A DNA stretch of 64,000 bases from the NCBI RefSeq assembly GCF_003014675.1, contig NZ_PYAU01000001.1, positions 1,426,001 to 1,490,000 on the forward strand, written 5' to 3'. The notes under the pieces are model-generated. The model made no database searches and had not been told where the DNA came from. It saw only the letters and a program-made list of their open reading frames with translations. Shown piece after piece: positions 22,750-31,648 of the stretch. A program made the position numbers and the translations under genes. Origin of the DNA: Labedella gwakjiensis. Its GTDB lineage: Bacteria; Actinomycetota; Actinomycetes; Actinomycetales; Microbacteriaceae. Numbering within the stretch: position 1 is the first letter of the stretch; every line of letters begins with the position of its first letter.

Positions 22750-24954
22750 TCAGCCGTTGGACTCGGGGGCCTGGGCTCCGACGATCGGGATCGACGACGT
22801 GCGCATCGCGAGCGACGCCGCCACCGAGTGGTCGGGCTCCGCCTCCGGCTCGCTCGCCGCGCGCAGCACCACGAGGGACCGCGCCGCGAGGCTCAGCTTC
22901 GCGCCGGCGGGCAGCGCCGGGCCGTCGACGGCCTCCTCGCCCGTGTCGACGACGGCCTCCCATGCCGCGCCGAACGTGGCCGGCGGGATCGTGACCTCCA
23001 CGGCCTCCACGTCGGCGCTGAAGTACAGGAGGAAGTCGTCGTCGTGGATCGCGTTCCCGCGACGGTCGCGCTGACGGATGCTGCCGCCGTTGATGTAGAT
23101 GCCGACCGTGCGCTGCAGTGCGGCGCCCCAGTCCTCCTCCTTCATCTCCGAGCCGTCGGCGTCGAGCCAGACGATGTCGGGAAGGGGGTCGCCCTCCTCG
23201 CGCTCGTAGGGCTTGCCGTCGAAGAAGCCACCACGACGGAACGTGGGGTGCTCGCGCCGCAGCCGCGACACGGCCGAGGTGAACTCGATGAGCGGCTCGT
23301 CCGCCTTGTCCCAGTGCACCCAGCTGATCTCGCTGTCCTGCGCGTACGTGTTGTTGTTGCCGTGCTGGGTGCGGCCCAGCTCGTCGCCGTGCAGGATCAT
23401 CGGGATGCCCTGGGACAGCAGCAGCGTCGCGAGGAAGTTGCGCTGCTGACGCGCCCGGAGTGCGAGCACGCCCGGGTCGTCCGTCTCGCCCTCGACGCCG
23501 GAGTTCCACGAACGGTTGTGCGATTCGCCGTCGTTGTTGTCCTCGCCGTTGGCGTCGTTGTGCTTCTCGTTGTACGAGACGAGGTCGCGCATCGTGAAGC
23601 CGTCGTGGGCCGTGACGAAGTTGATGGACGCGAACGGGCGGCGGCCCGAGTTCTCGTACAGGTCGGCCGAGCCGGTGATGCGCGCCGCGAACTCTCCGAG
23701 CGTCGACGGCTCGCCGCGCCAGTAGTCGCGCACCGTGTCGCGGTACTTCCCGTTCCACTCGGTCCACTGGGGCGGGAAGTTGCCCACCTGGTAGCCGCCG
23801 GGGCCGACGTCCCACGGCTCGGCGATGAGCTTCACCTGCGAGACCACCGGGTCCTGCTGCACGAGCTCGAAGAAGGTCGAGAGGCGGTCGACGTCGTAGA
23901 ACTCGCGGGCGAGGGTCGAGGCGAGGTCGAAGCGGAAGCCGTCGACGCGCATCTCCGTGGCCCAGTAGCGCAGGGAGTCCATGATGAGCTGCAGCGAGTG
24001 CGGGTGGCGCACGTTGAGCGAGTTCCCCGTGCCCGTGTAGTCGGTGTAGTACCGCTTGTCGTTCTCCTCGAGGCGGTAGTACGCCTCGTTGTCGATGCCC
24101 TTGAAGCTCAGCGTCGGGCCCATGTGGTTGCCCTCGGCTGTGTGGTTGTAGACCACGTCGAGGATGACCTCGATGCCGGCGGCGTGCATCGCACGCACCA
24201 TCGATTTGAACTCCTGCACCTGCTGGCCGAGCTCGCCCGTGGCCGAGTAGGTGTTCTGCGGGGCGAAGAAGCCGATCGTGTTGTAGCCCCAGTAGTTCGC
24301 GAGGCCCTTCTCCTGCAGGGTCGAGTCCTGCACGAACTGGTGCACGGGCATGAGCTCGAGCGCCGTGACGCCGAGCTTCTTGAGGTGGTCGATGACGACG
24401 GGGTGGGTGAGCCCGGCGTAGGTGCCGCGCTGGTCCTCGGGGATCTCGGGGTGCAGCTGCGTGAGGCCCTTCACGTGCGCTTCGTAGATCACCGTCTCCG
24501 AGTAGGGCGTGTGCGGCTTGCGGTCTCCTGCCCAGTCGAAGAACGGGTTCACGACGACGCTCAGCATCGAGTGGGGGGCCGAGTCCTCGTCGTTGACCGA
24601 GTCGGGGTCGCCGAAGTTGTAGCCGAAGAGCGCGTTGTCCCAGTCGTACTGACCGAAGGTCGCCTTCGCGTACGGGTCGAGGAGGAGCTTGTTCGGGTTG
24701 GCGCGCTTGCCGTTCTTCGGGTCGTACTCGCCGTGCACGCGGTAGCCGTAGCGCTGCCCCGGCTGCACGTTCGGGAGGTAGCAGTGCCACACGTAGGCGT
24801 CGACCTCGATGACCTCGACGCACGTCTCCGTGCCGTCCTCGTCGATGAGGCACAGCTCCACACGCTCCGCCGCTTCGCTGTACAGGGCGAAGTTGGTCCC
24901 TCCGCCGTCGTACGTGGCTCCGAGCGGGTAGGCGGTTCCGGGCCAGGTTTCCAC
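22750..24954 (-). CDS. glgX: Glycogen debranching enzyme GlgX
   Basis: 734 residues; hydrolyses alpha-1,6 branches of glycogen. An N-terminal CBM48 (TWPGTAYPLGATYDGGGTNFALYS) is followed by a GH13 barrel with EVILDVVYNHTAEG, VDGFRFDLAS (nucleophile Asp), KLIAEPWDVGPGG (acid Glu) and FVTAHDGFT (third carboxylate). Start GTG at 24954 is six bases after GGAGGTCGC; longer frames upstream give an Arg-rich, non-family N-terminus. The 244 bp upstream are shared with a divergent hypothetical gene. Confidence 0.95.
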   Translation of the reverse strand: METWPGTAYPLGATYDGGGTNFALYSEAAERVELCLIDEDGTETCVEVIEVDAYVWHCYLPNVQPGQRYGYRVHGEYDPKNGKRANPNKLLLDPYAKATFGQYDWDNALFGYNFGDPDSVNDEDSAPHSMLSVVVNPFFDWAGDRKPHTPYSETVIYEAHVKGLTQLHPEIPEDQRGTYAGLTHPVVIDHLKKLGVTALELMPVHQFVQDSTLQEKGLANYWGYNTIGFFAPQNTYSATGELGQQVQEFKSMVRAMHAAGIEVILDVVYNHTAEGNHMGPTLSFKGIDNEAYYRLEENDKRYYTDYTGTGNSLNVRHPHSLQLIMDSLRYWATEMRVDGFRFDLASTLAREFYDVDRLSTFFELVQQDPVVSQVKLIAEPWDVGPGGYQVGNFPPQWTEWNGKYRDTVRDYWRGEPSTLGEFAARITGSADLYENSGRRPFASINFVTAHDGFTMRDLVSYNEKHNDANGEDNNDGESHNRSWNSGVEGETDDPGVLALRARQQRNFLATLLLSQGIPMILHGDELGRTQHGNNNTYAQDSEISWVHWDKADEPLIEFTSAVSRLRREHPTFRRGGFFDGKPYEREEGDPLPDIVWLDADGSEMKEEDWGAALQRTVGIYINGGSIRQRDRRGNAIHDDDFLLYFSADVEAVEVTIPPATFGAAWEAVVDTGEEAVDGPALPAGAKLSLAARSLVVLRAASEPEAEPDHSVAASLAMRTSSIPIVGAQAPESNG

Positions 24955-25075
24955 GAGCGACCTCCAGGTCAGGGGACGGGTTCGAGTGCGGTTCGAGCAG
25001 GAATGGCGCACCGATCGCGCATGCGGCGGCGATCTAACGGTAATGGGTCGCGAGCACGCCTCTCGCATCGTCCCC

Positions 25076-25091
25076 ACCGGTTGACACCGGT
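25076..25091. promoter_or_regulatory. ACCGGT-TGAC-ACCGGT element in the glgX/hypothetical promoter region
   Basis: Two ACCGGT palindromes separated by TGAC. The overlapping TTGACA (25081-25086 region) could be a -35 box, but no clean -10 sits at 17 bp from it. Confidence 0.35.
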
Positions 25092-25134
25092 TCGGGGACT
25101 CTTGTCGGGATATCGCGCGGGGTCTACCCTGGGG

Positions 25135-25140
25135 GCGTCC
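25135..25140 (+). promoter_or_regulatory. -10 box for the 25199 hypothetical gene
   Basis: TACCCT about 59 bases before the ATG; the transcript would have a leader with a GGGGG/CCCCC hairpin and GAGGGAAC near the start. Confidence 0.35.
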
Positions 25141-25198
25141 GTCCCCCAGACCCCGGGATCATCCGACCGCCACCCGGCGGTCGCAACGAGGGAACGGC

Positions 25199-25600
25199 AT
25201 GCAGACACTCCACTACGGCCCGTCACGATTCGATACGGCCGACGCCATCGCGAGCGCGGTGCTCGTCTACGCGGAGGCGCTCAGCACACGCCAGCGTTTC
25301 GCGGTGGTGGACATCCCCATCGTCACCCCCACCGGTGTCACCTCCGCGCACCTCCTCATCGGCCCCGGGATATCCCTCGCCTCCGTCCAGCGGATCGACG
25401 AGTCGGGAGGGACTGCGACGCGCGACGAATTCGGTGGCGAGGCCGGGAACCTCATCGCCACGGGGATCGGTGACCTCGAGGTGCATCGCGCCGTGCGCGC
25501 CCTCCACGACGGAACGAAACGCGTTCGCGCCCGCGTCTTCGCGACACCGCTCGACGGCGATCTACTCGTCGACGACCTCTCGGAGCACGGGGGCCACTAG
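25199..25600 (+). CDS. Hypothetical protein of 133 residues
   Basis: Starts MQTLHYGPSRFDTADAIASAV. Compact, mixed alpha/beta composition with no signal peptide, membrane segment or recognised motif. GAGGGAACGGC precedes the ATG. Convergent with the GAF-ANTAR pair across a hairpin. Base composition is like its neighbours, so no sign of transfer. Function unknown. Confidence 0.75.
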   Translation: MQTLHYGPSRFDTADAIASAVLVYAEALSTRQRFAVVDIPIVTPTGVTSAHLLIGPGISLASVQRIDESGGTATRDEFGGEAGNLIATGIGDLEVHRAVRALHDGTKRVRARVFATPLDGDLLVDDLSEHGGH

Positions 25601-25603
25601 ACC

Positions 25604-25640
25604 GGTGGCGGCGGCGAGGACCCGAACCGCCTCCGCCACC
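25604..25640. terminator. GC-rich hairpin between convergent genes
   Basis: Arms 25604-25616 and 25628-25640 pair at 12 of 13 positions, loop 11. Four bases after one stop and six before the other. No T-run; bidirectional terminator by position. Confidence 0.5.
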
Positions 25641-25646
25641 ATCCCC

Positions 25647-26357
25647 TCAAATGATGATGCGCCGCTCGACGACCGCGCGGGCGACCTCGCTGATGGCCTG
25701 ACGCGACGAGCGGGCATGACCGCGGATCCGGCGGAACGCCTCGTCCATGTCGACGTCGTGGGTGTAGGCGACGACACCCTTCGCCTGCTCGATCACGATG
25801 CGGGAGTCGAGCGCGTGCTGCAGCTGCATCCGCACCGTTTCGCTCTCACGCACCGCGCGGTCCTGGAGGATGCCGATCGTCGCGACGTCGGCGAGCGCCT
25901 GCGCGGCGCGCACGTCGCGTTCCTCCAGTCGCGAGGCGTCGTTCTCGAACAGGGTGAGGGCACCGATGCTCGTCTGGCGCAGGCGCATCGGGAGGGCGTG
26001 CACCGAGGTGAAGCCGTTCTCGAGCCCCGCTCGGCGGAATCGCTCCCATCCGGAACCCTCGCGAAGGTCCGGGACGACGAGGGCGGCACCCGTGCGGAAC
26101 GCATCCACGCAGGGACCGTCCTCGGCGCCGAGCACGATCATCTCGACCGTGCGGCTCTCGTGGCTCGTGGAGGCGACGAGGTCGAGCTCGCCGTCGCCCG
26201 CGTCGAGGAGCAGTGCGGCGGCGGAGACGTCGAAGGTCGACTCGCACGTCTCGACGAGCATCTGCAGGAGGTCAACCACGTCGAAGTCGTCGACGAGGGT
26301 GTCCGCGAGCTTCACGAAGACATCGAGCAGGCGGTCCTCCCGCGTCTCCTCGTTCAC
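25647..26357 (-). CDS. GAF and ANTAR domain protein (predicted RNA-binding antiterminator/sensor)
   Basis: 236 residues. GAF domain at about 10-165 (DLLQMLVETCESTFDVSAAAL, VHALPMRLRQTSIGALTLF) and a C-terminal ANTAR domain at about 175-230 (ALDSRIVIEQAKGVVA, DEAFRRIRGHARSSRQ). ANTAR domains bind tandem hairpins in nascent RNA and prevent termination; the GAF ligand is unknown. GTG start overlaps the upstream GAF-ANTAR stop (GTGA), giving a tandem pair. Confidence 0.88.
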   Translation of the reverse strand: MNEETREDRLLDVFVKLADTLVDDFDVVDLLQMLVETCESTFDVSAAALLLDAGDGELDLVASTSHESRTVEMIVLGAEDGPCVDAFRTGAALVVPDLREGSGWERFRRAGLENGFTSVHALPMRLRQTSIGALTLFENDASRLEERDVRAAQALADVATIGILQDRAVRESETVRMQLQHALDSRIVIEQAKGVVAYTHDVDMDEAFRRIRGHARSSRQAISEVARAVVERRIII

Positions 26358-27063
26358 GGTCGCTCCTCGATGACGGCGCCGGTGACGGAGAAGACGAGCC
26401 GCTTCTCGAGCACCTGCTCGGCGACCTCCGCCATGCTCGACCCGCTCGAGTAGGCCCGCGCCTGGAGGAGCAGCAGTGCGTCTTCCGCGGAGACGCCGAG
26501 CTGCGCGATGACGAAGCCGGCGGCCTGATGGATGCGGTGTCGCGAGTGCCGCCCTTCGCCTGGGTCACCGATGTCCGCCGAGGACCGCAGGGCACGCTCG
26601 AGGACCCGGCGGCCGATGATGCCGCCGAAGACCATGAGCTGCTCGATCGCCTCCTGGTCGAGCTCGATCGGATCGGAGTGGTAGAGGTCGATCGCACCGA
26701 GCCTCACCGTGCCGAGACTCACCGGAACCGCGAAGAGGGCACCGACGTCGTGCGGTCGCACCCCCTCGGTGAAGAGCGGCCATGTCCGACTCGGCCGGTT
26801 GCGGAAGTCGGGTTCGAGCACGGGCTCCCCCAGGTCGACCGCGTCCCAGCAGGGGCCCTCCCCGAGGTCGAACTGGAGGTCGTCGATGCGACGGATGATC
26901 GTGTCGCTCGCCTCGACCGACTCGATGCCGAGGATCTCGCGAGGGTCGAGATCGACACCCCGGTCACGGGGATGACGCCGAGGATCGGCTCCGTGAGCGA
27001 TTCGGATCCCCCGGTCGGGCGAGACAGCGCGGCGACGGCTGCGGCGAAGCGTTCTACGGACAT
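26354..27063 (-). pseudogene. GAF and ANTAR domain gene with a -1 frameshift
   Basis: Starts MSVERFAAAVAALSRP from an ATG with AGGAGGGTCTC upstream. The frame runs 41 codons to VSISTL (ends 26941) and then shifts: the sequence REILGIESVEASD and the rest of the GAF (FDLGEGPCWDAV, FGGIIGRRVLE) and ANTAR domain (RIHQAAGFVIAQLGVS) lie in the -1 frame down to 26354. Restoring one base near 26941 gives 236 residues, the same length as the next gene. No slippery heptamer or strong downstream structure was noticed, so a real lesion or a sequencing error is likelier than programmed frameshifting. Confidence 0.75.
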
Positions 27064-27109
27064 GAGACCCTCCTGGGTCGGCGGCCCACGAGACGACGGA
27101 CGTTGATCC

Positions 27110-27115
27110 ACGGTA
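27110..27115 (-). promoter_or_regulatory. -10 box for the GAF-ANTAR pair
   Basis: TACCGT about 47 bases before the ATG, giving a short leader with a good ribosome-binding site. Confidence 0.4.
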
Positions 27116-27166
27116 GCCCATCACCGCGCCGCCGAGAAGCTCAGGAGGGGCTCAGTCGGCCGCGCG

Positions 27167-27172
27167 TACCCT
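27167..27172 (+). promoter_or_regulatory. -10 box for the TagE-like glycosyltransferase gene
   Basis: TACCCT about 69 bases before the ATG; GGTAAGGGAGACGG lies just before the start. Confidence 0.35.
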
Positions 27173-27240
27173 GAGGGCGGAACCGGACACGTCCGGTCTC
27201 CGCGGGGGTCCGCATCGGCGGGTAAGGGAGACGGGGACGC

Positions 27241-28839
27241 ATGGGATCGATCGGCACGCGCAGCGCCGCACCGGCACGACGGATCGCTCGCGCGGCGCGG
27301 GCCGCCACGGGGGTCGTCGCCCGGGCCCGGCATGTGATCGGCGATCGTATCCGGTCGTCGAAGGGGCTCCTCCCCGCCGGTCGACACCTCGCCCTCACCT
27401 GGTCCATCACCGACGACTACGGCGGGATGACGGCGGCGATGCTCGCCCGCACCCGCGCCTTCGTGCGGCACGGCGGCGTCTCCGTCGATGTGCTCACTCT
27501 CGACGAGCAATCGGACTATGCGGCTCGCGAAGCGCGGCTGCGGGAGCGCGGCGAGTTCATCGACGGGATGCGACTGCTCAATCTCTGGGACTGGCTGCGC
27601 GCGCATCCCCTCCCGGGCGGATCCCTCCGGCTGGATCGGCACCCCTTCGTTCCTCTGTCGGCGCCCGACGGGGACGTGACACCCGGCGAGAGCGGAGGTA
27701 TCACCGAGGTCCGGCGGGGCGGGCACGTGCTGAGCCGCACGATGTGGTCGGCCGACGGCGCGCGCGAGCTCCAGACCGACCACTATCGGCTCGACGGGAC
27801 CCTTCTCCTGAGCGACCGTCGTGACCCGTCCGGAGCCGGTCGCTCGCTCGTCCTGTGCGACGCGGCGGGTGAGCCCGTGCGCTCGTGGGGTCGGATCTGG
27901 CACCTCTACGCAGCGTGGCTCGATCGCCTCACGAAGCGCCGGCGCACCTTCCTCATCGTGGACAGCAAGACGGTCGCGCCGTTCGTGGCCGAGTACCGTC
28001 GCGTCCACGTCACCACCGTGCACCTCGTGCACGCGTCCCACCTCGTGGGGTCCGTCCGCCCGCTCGGCACGCTGCGGGAATCGCGCAGGCGGGTGTTCGA
28101 GAACCTCGACGCGTTCGATGCCGTCGCCGTGCTGAGCGAGCGGCAGCGATCCGATGTCGAGGCCCTGCTCGGCCGTCACGCGAACCTCATGGTGGTGCGC
28201 AACGTGCGCGAGGGACGCCTGCTCGACGAGGCGCCCCGGCGAGCCGACCCCGCCGCCGGGATCATGCTCGCCTCGTTGGAGAAGCGGAAGCGCGTGAGCC
28301 ACGCGATCCGCGGAGTCGCCGGTCAGCGTGTCATCGCCTCCGCCCGCCCGGTGGCCGGTCCGGCCGCCACGCTCGACGTCTACGGTGAGGGTCCCCGGCG
28401 TTCGGCGCTCGAGAAGGTCGTCGAGACCGAGGGCGCTGCGGACCACGTGCGTCTCCGCGAATACGACCCGCGCGCTCGGGAACGGCTCGTCGAGGCCTCG
28501 TTCCTCCTGCTCACCTCCACGTCTGAGGGGTTCCCGCTCGTGCTGCCCGAGGCCCTCGCGGTGGGCTGTCTCCCGATCGTCTACGACGTGCCGTACGGCC
28601 CTGCCGACATCGTGCGCGACGGGTGGAACGGCTTCGTCGTGCCGGCCGGCGACGTCGAGGCGCTCTCCGCTGCGATCGATCGGCTCGTCAGCCTTCCCGA
28701 CGCCGAACTCGATCGGATGCGCCGGAACGCGGTGCGGTCTGCGCGTCCGTTCGATCCGGAAGCGGTGACGCGGGCGTGGGCTCGTGACCTCCGAGCGGCC
28801 CAGGTGCGGACCAGGCGGCGGGCGCGCCGCCGGTCGTGA
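27241..28839 (+). CDS. GT4-type glycosyltransferase, TagE-like (poly(glycerol-phosphate) glucosyltransferase group)
   Basis: 532 residues. After a basic N-terminus the first domain starts LALTWSITDDYGGMTAAML, then an insert with GRIWHLYAAWLDRL and HLVHASHLVG typical of TagE/GtfA-like enzymes. The C-terminal GT-B domain has LDVYGEGPRRSALEKV and the donor-binding STSEGFPLVLPEALAVGCLPIVYDV (Glu-x7-Glu). Probably glycosylates a teichoic-acid-like wall polymer or protein; substrate is inference. Its last 50 codons overlap the convergent acyltransferase gene. Confidence 0.85.
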   Translation: MGSIGTRSAAPARRIARAARAATGVVARARHVIGDRIRSSKGLLPAGRHLALTWSITDDYGGMTAAMLARTRAFVRHGGVSVDVLTLDEQSDYAAREARLRERGEFIDGMRLLNLWDWLRAHPLPGGSLRLDRHPFVPLSAPDGDVTPGESGGITEVRRGGHVLSRTMWSADGARELQTDHYRLDGTLLLSDRRDPSGAGRSLVLCDAAGEPVRSWGRIWHLYAAWLDRLTKRRRTFLIVDSKTVAPFVAEYRRVHVTTVHLVHASHLVGSVRPLGTLRESRRRVFENLDAFDAVAVLSERQRSDVEALLGRHANLMVVRNVREGRLLDEAPRRADPAAGIMLASLEKRKRVSHAIRGVAGQRVIASARPVAGPAATLDVYGEGPRRSALEKVVETEGAADHVRLREYDPRARERLVEASFLLLTSTSEGFPLVLPEALAVGCLPIVYDVPYGPADIVRDGWNGFVVPAGDVEALSAAIDRLVSLPDAELDRMRRNAVRSARPFDPEAVTRAWARDLRAAQVRTRRRARRRS

Positions 28840-30022
28840 GGCCGACCGCGCGTTCGCTGACGCCCCGGCGCCCACGGAACCGCTCGACGAGGCGGGTGAC
28901 GCCTCCGCCGGTCGCTCGCGCCAGGCGGTGAGACGGACGCTCGACGAGAGCGAAGAACCCCGCGGCGATCGCGAGGCTCAGCGGGACGCCGACGAGACCG
29001 ACGACCCACCACAGGCGGTCACCCACCAGGAAGGCGATCGTCGCCAGCACGGGGACGTGAACGAGGTAGAGGCTGAACGAGATCTTGCCCGCCCATTGCG
29101 GGATCCGCGTGGAGAGAGCGCGCTCCACTCCGGGTGAGCAGATGCTCACGAGCACGATGCCGAGCGCCCCGAGTCCCGCGAGCCCCCAGAGCACCTCCGA
29201 GAGCAGGTCGTCGCCCTGGGTGAGCGGACGGCCGATCCAGCTCGCCACCAGGAGCAGGGCGGACGACGAACCGACGACCGTCCAGAGCACGGGTCGTGTC
29301 CGCCGATGCGCCCACTCGATGATTTCCTCGAGCCGCACGGCGACGAGCGTGCCGAGGAGGAAGACGGGCAGATAGACGAGGGCGTCGATGCTCAGCACGC
29401 GGCCGAGCATCGTCGCGATCACGGCGGCCGCTCCCGTCACGACGAGAGCGACCGTACTCCGACGCAGGAGCAGCGCGATCCCGATGAGCACGGGGAGGAG
29501 CGCCGTGAAGATGAGCTCCCAGCGCAGCGACCACAGCGTGTTGACGATGTCGTAGCTCGCGGGCGTGAGGCTCGCCTCGCGGAAGAAGGAGGCGATGGTG
29601 ACGCTCGAAGCGTTCGCGTCGCTGATCCATTCGTCGCTCGTGACCGCGGACGGGTGGCGGGGGAACACCGCGATGAGCGCGACGGCGAACAGCAGGGCTC
29701 CCCACACGGGCACGTAGAGCCGCACGAGACGCGAGGCGAAGAACGCCGGCCACGACACGGAGTGCCGGAGGAGCGGAAGGGCCACGACGAGTCCGCTCAG
29801 CACGAAGAAGACGAGAACGGCCTCGGTGCCCGCGAAGAGCAGCTTGAGGGGCGACTCGGTGACGCCGTCCCACACGACCTCCGCGGTGCCGCCGGCGGCG
29901 AACGGCTTGGCGATGAGGCTCACGTGGTAGATCACGACGACGATCGCCGCGATCCCGCGCACGCCGTCGAGGGAACGCAGTCGCGCGCCCCTCTTCTCCG
30001 TGCTCCTCGTCCCCTCAGGCAT
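28688..30022 (-). CDS. Acyltransferase 3 family membrane protein
   Basis: 444 residues with about ten membrane segments. Family start RSLDGVRGIAAIVVVIYHVSL (Asp-Gly-x-Arg-Gly and catalytic His), then FFVLSGLVVALPLLR, FFASRLVRLYVPVW and a C-terminal ISFSLYLVHVPVL. Usually O-acetylates cell-surface sugars or lipids. The last 75 residues after ERPSHRLARA are low-complexity, and 50 of them are antisense to the glycosyltransferase. ATG six bases after TACGAT, so probably leaderless. Confidence 0.88.
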   Translation of the reverse strand: MPEGTRSTEKRGARLRSLDGVRGIAAIVVVIYHVSLIAKPFAAGGTAEVVWDGVTESPLKLLFAGTEAVLVFFVLSGLVVALPLLRHSVSWPAFFASRLVRLYVPVWGALLFAVALIAVFPRHPSAVTSDEWISDANASSVTIASFFREASLTPASYDIVNTLWSLRWELIFTALLPVLIGIALLLRRSTVALVVTGAAAVIATMLGRVLSIDALVYLPVFLLGTLVAVRLEEIIEWAHRRTRPVLWTVVGSSSALLLVASWIGRPLTQGDDLLSEVLWGLAGLGALGIVLVSICSPGVERALSTRIPQWAGKISFSLYLVHVPVLATIAFLVGDRLWWVVGLVGVPLSLAIAAGFFALVERPSHRLARATGGGVTRLVERFRGRRGVSERAVGLTTGGAPAAWSAPGPLGGHEPTPASPLPDRTDAQTAPRSGASDRVRRREG

Positions 30023-30028
30023 CCGTCG

Positions 30029-30034
30029 ATCGTA
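30029..30034 (-). promoter_or_regulatory. -10 box, predicted leaderless start of the acyltransferase gene
   Basis: TACGAT, then CGACGG, then ATG (30022). Confidence 0.55.
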
Positions 30035-30118
30035 AGGCGACACCCTGGGAAGCCGGAGGGGGTGGCGCCGGCGCCCCTCCTCGCATCCGACCCGGCGTCC
30101 CGTCCGCTGTGCGCACGA

Positions 30119-30160
30119 AACGGCCTCCTGCGGGTGGGACGTCACCCGCAGAAGGCCGTT
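30119..30160 (-). terminator. Terminator after the Nramp gene
   Basis: 18-bp arms (30119-30136, 30143-30160) with one G-U pair and a six-base loop, followed on the minus strand by TTTCG. Lies 23 bases past the Nramp stop. Confidence 0.7.
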
Positions 30161-30182
30161 GCGTGCGCGGACGCGGGGTGGG

Positions 30183-31503
30183 TCAGCCCGCGGTGAGGGT
30201 GATGACCAGGCGGATCGACAGCGCGAGCACCGAGACCAGGCCGACGGCGCCGAGCGCGTTCTGCCACCACCGGTTCCGCATCTCCCCCATGAGCGAACGA
30301 CGGTTGGCCATGACGATGATGAGCGCGGCGAGGATCGGGGCGATGAGCACCGTGAGCGCCTGGGCCACCACGATGAGCTGCACCGGAGACGACTGGAAGA
30401 TGAGCGTGATCGCGATGCCGAAGGAGAGGATCGAGGCGCTGATGATCTTCGCGGTCCTCGACCCGGCGGAGGGGCCGCGTCCGAGAGCGTCCGAGAGCGT
30501 CCGAGAGCATCGTGCCGCCGGCCGTCGCGTTCGCGATCATCGAGGAGAAGGCCGCGCCGAAGAAGCCGAGCGCGAACACCGTCGAGCCGAACTCACCCGC
30601 GAGGGGCGCGAAGATGCCGGCGAGCTCGGTGATCGTGCCGGCGGCCTGCCCGGTCGAGCCGAGCACCGCGGCGGCGACCATCATGACGAGCACCGTCATG
30701 ATGCCGGGAGCGACGATGCCGGGGATGGTGTCGACCATCGTGACGTCGCGGTACTCCTCCTCCGTGCGCCCGCGCTCCTTCGTTCCGTAGGAGGTGTAGA
30801 ACGCCGCGTTGATGCTGAAGTTCGTGCCCACGAGGGCGACGATGAGGAGCCAGGAGCCCTCGGGTGCTGACGGGATGAGGCCGGCGGCCGCGTCGACCCA
30901 GTCCGGGCTGGCGATGAAGGCGCTCACGACGAATGCGATCGCCATGAGGGCCACGATGGCGATGAGGACCTTCTCCACCACGCGGTACACGTGCCGCAGG
31001 AGGAGCAGCGTCGCGACGCCGACGGTGCAGACGACCGTCCACATCACGGGTGGGCCGCCGAAGAGCATCGAGAGCCCGAGCCCCGACCCCACAGCGTTGC
31101 CGACGGAGAACATGAGCGTGATGAGGAAGACGCCGACGCCCGCGACGACACCCCAGCCCTTACCGAGGTGGTCCTTGATGGACGAGATGAGCGAGACGGG
31201 CGACTTGATGCCGAGCCGGACGCTCATGTCCGTGAGCACGATCATGAGGATGGTCGAGACGACGATCACCCAGACGAGCGTGTACTGGTAGCCGCTTCCG
31301 GCCTGGACCGCCGTGGTCAGGTTTCCGGGACCGAACTGCCAGGCGCCGGCGACGAACGCCGGTCCGATCAGCAGGAGTCGCTGCCAGAACGAGCGGCGTC
31401 GGCGGCTCGCGCCGACGATGGCCTCCATGTTGCCCGTCGAGATGCGGCCGTAGCCGGTGCCGGGGGTGGTCGAGGTGTGACGGGTCTTCGTGCGCTCACT
31501 CAT
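30183..31503 (-). pseudogene. Nramp-family divalent metal transporter interrupted by a 10-bp repeat expansion
   Basis: The frame from ATG 31503 (GGAGGCTCGCC upstream) has Nramp features: IGPAFVAGAWQFGPGNLTTAV (the DPGN-like first segment, here GPGN) and LVGTNFSINAAFYTSY. It runs to GTMLSDALGR, where a third copy of a 10-bp unit adds ten bases and shifts the frame. The proper C-terminus (MQLIVVAQALTVLIAPILA ... ITLTAG) continues in another frame to 30183. Deleting ten bases gives exactly 436 residues, so the repeat is the only lesion. The GPGN motif suggests an atypical Nramp relative; the substrate is uncertain. Downstream of the DapA-family gene. Confidence 0.85.
30481..30510. repeat. Three 10-bp tandem units causing the Nramp frameshift
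   Basis: CCGAGAGCGT at 30481-30490 and 30491-30500, and CCGAGAGCAT at 30501-30510. Two copies restore the reading frame, three break it. Confidence 0.9.
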
Positions 31504-31605
31504 GGCGAGCCTCCTTCGTCGGAGTGCGGCAACCGGGCCGCTGGAGTCTTCATTGACTTCGGTGTGCCGCTTCCGCGGCGTCGGTCCGACGGGGTCGGAC
31601 CGGGT

Positions 31606-31630
31606 GCGGGGCCGGACGAGCCGGCCCCGC
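31606..31630 (-). terminator. GC hairpin downstream of the DapA-family gene
   Basis: 10-bp perfect arms GCGGGGCCGG / CCGGCCCCGC with a five-base loop, 18 bases past the stop at 31649; a second, smaller hairpin (GGTCCGAC/GTCGGACC) follows. No T-run, so attenuation rather than full termination before the Nramp gene is possible. Confidence 0.5.
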
Positions 31631-31648
31631 GTCGTCGTGACGTCGGCG

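Noticed and set aside
20941-25473. 4.5-kb plus-strand open frame
   Set aside because: Antisense to the SDR, acidic protein and glgX genes; its repeats mirror their codons.
26354-27063. Programmed -1 frameshift in the first GAF-ANTAR gene
   Set aside because: No slippery heptamer or pseudoknot candidate at the shift point; a lesion or sequence error is simpler.
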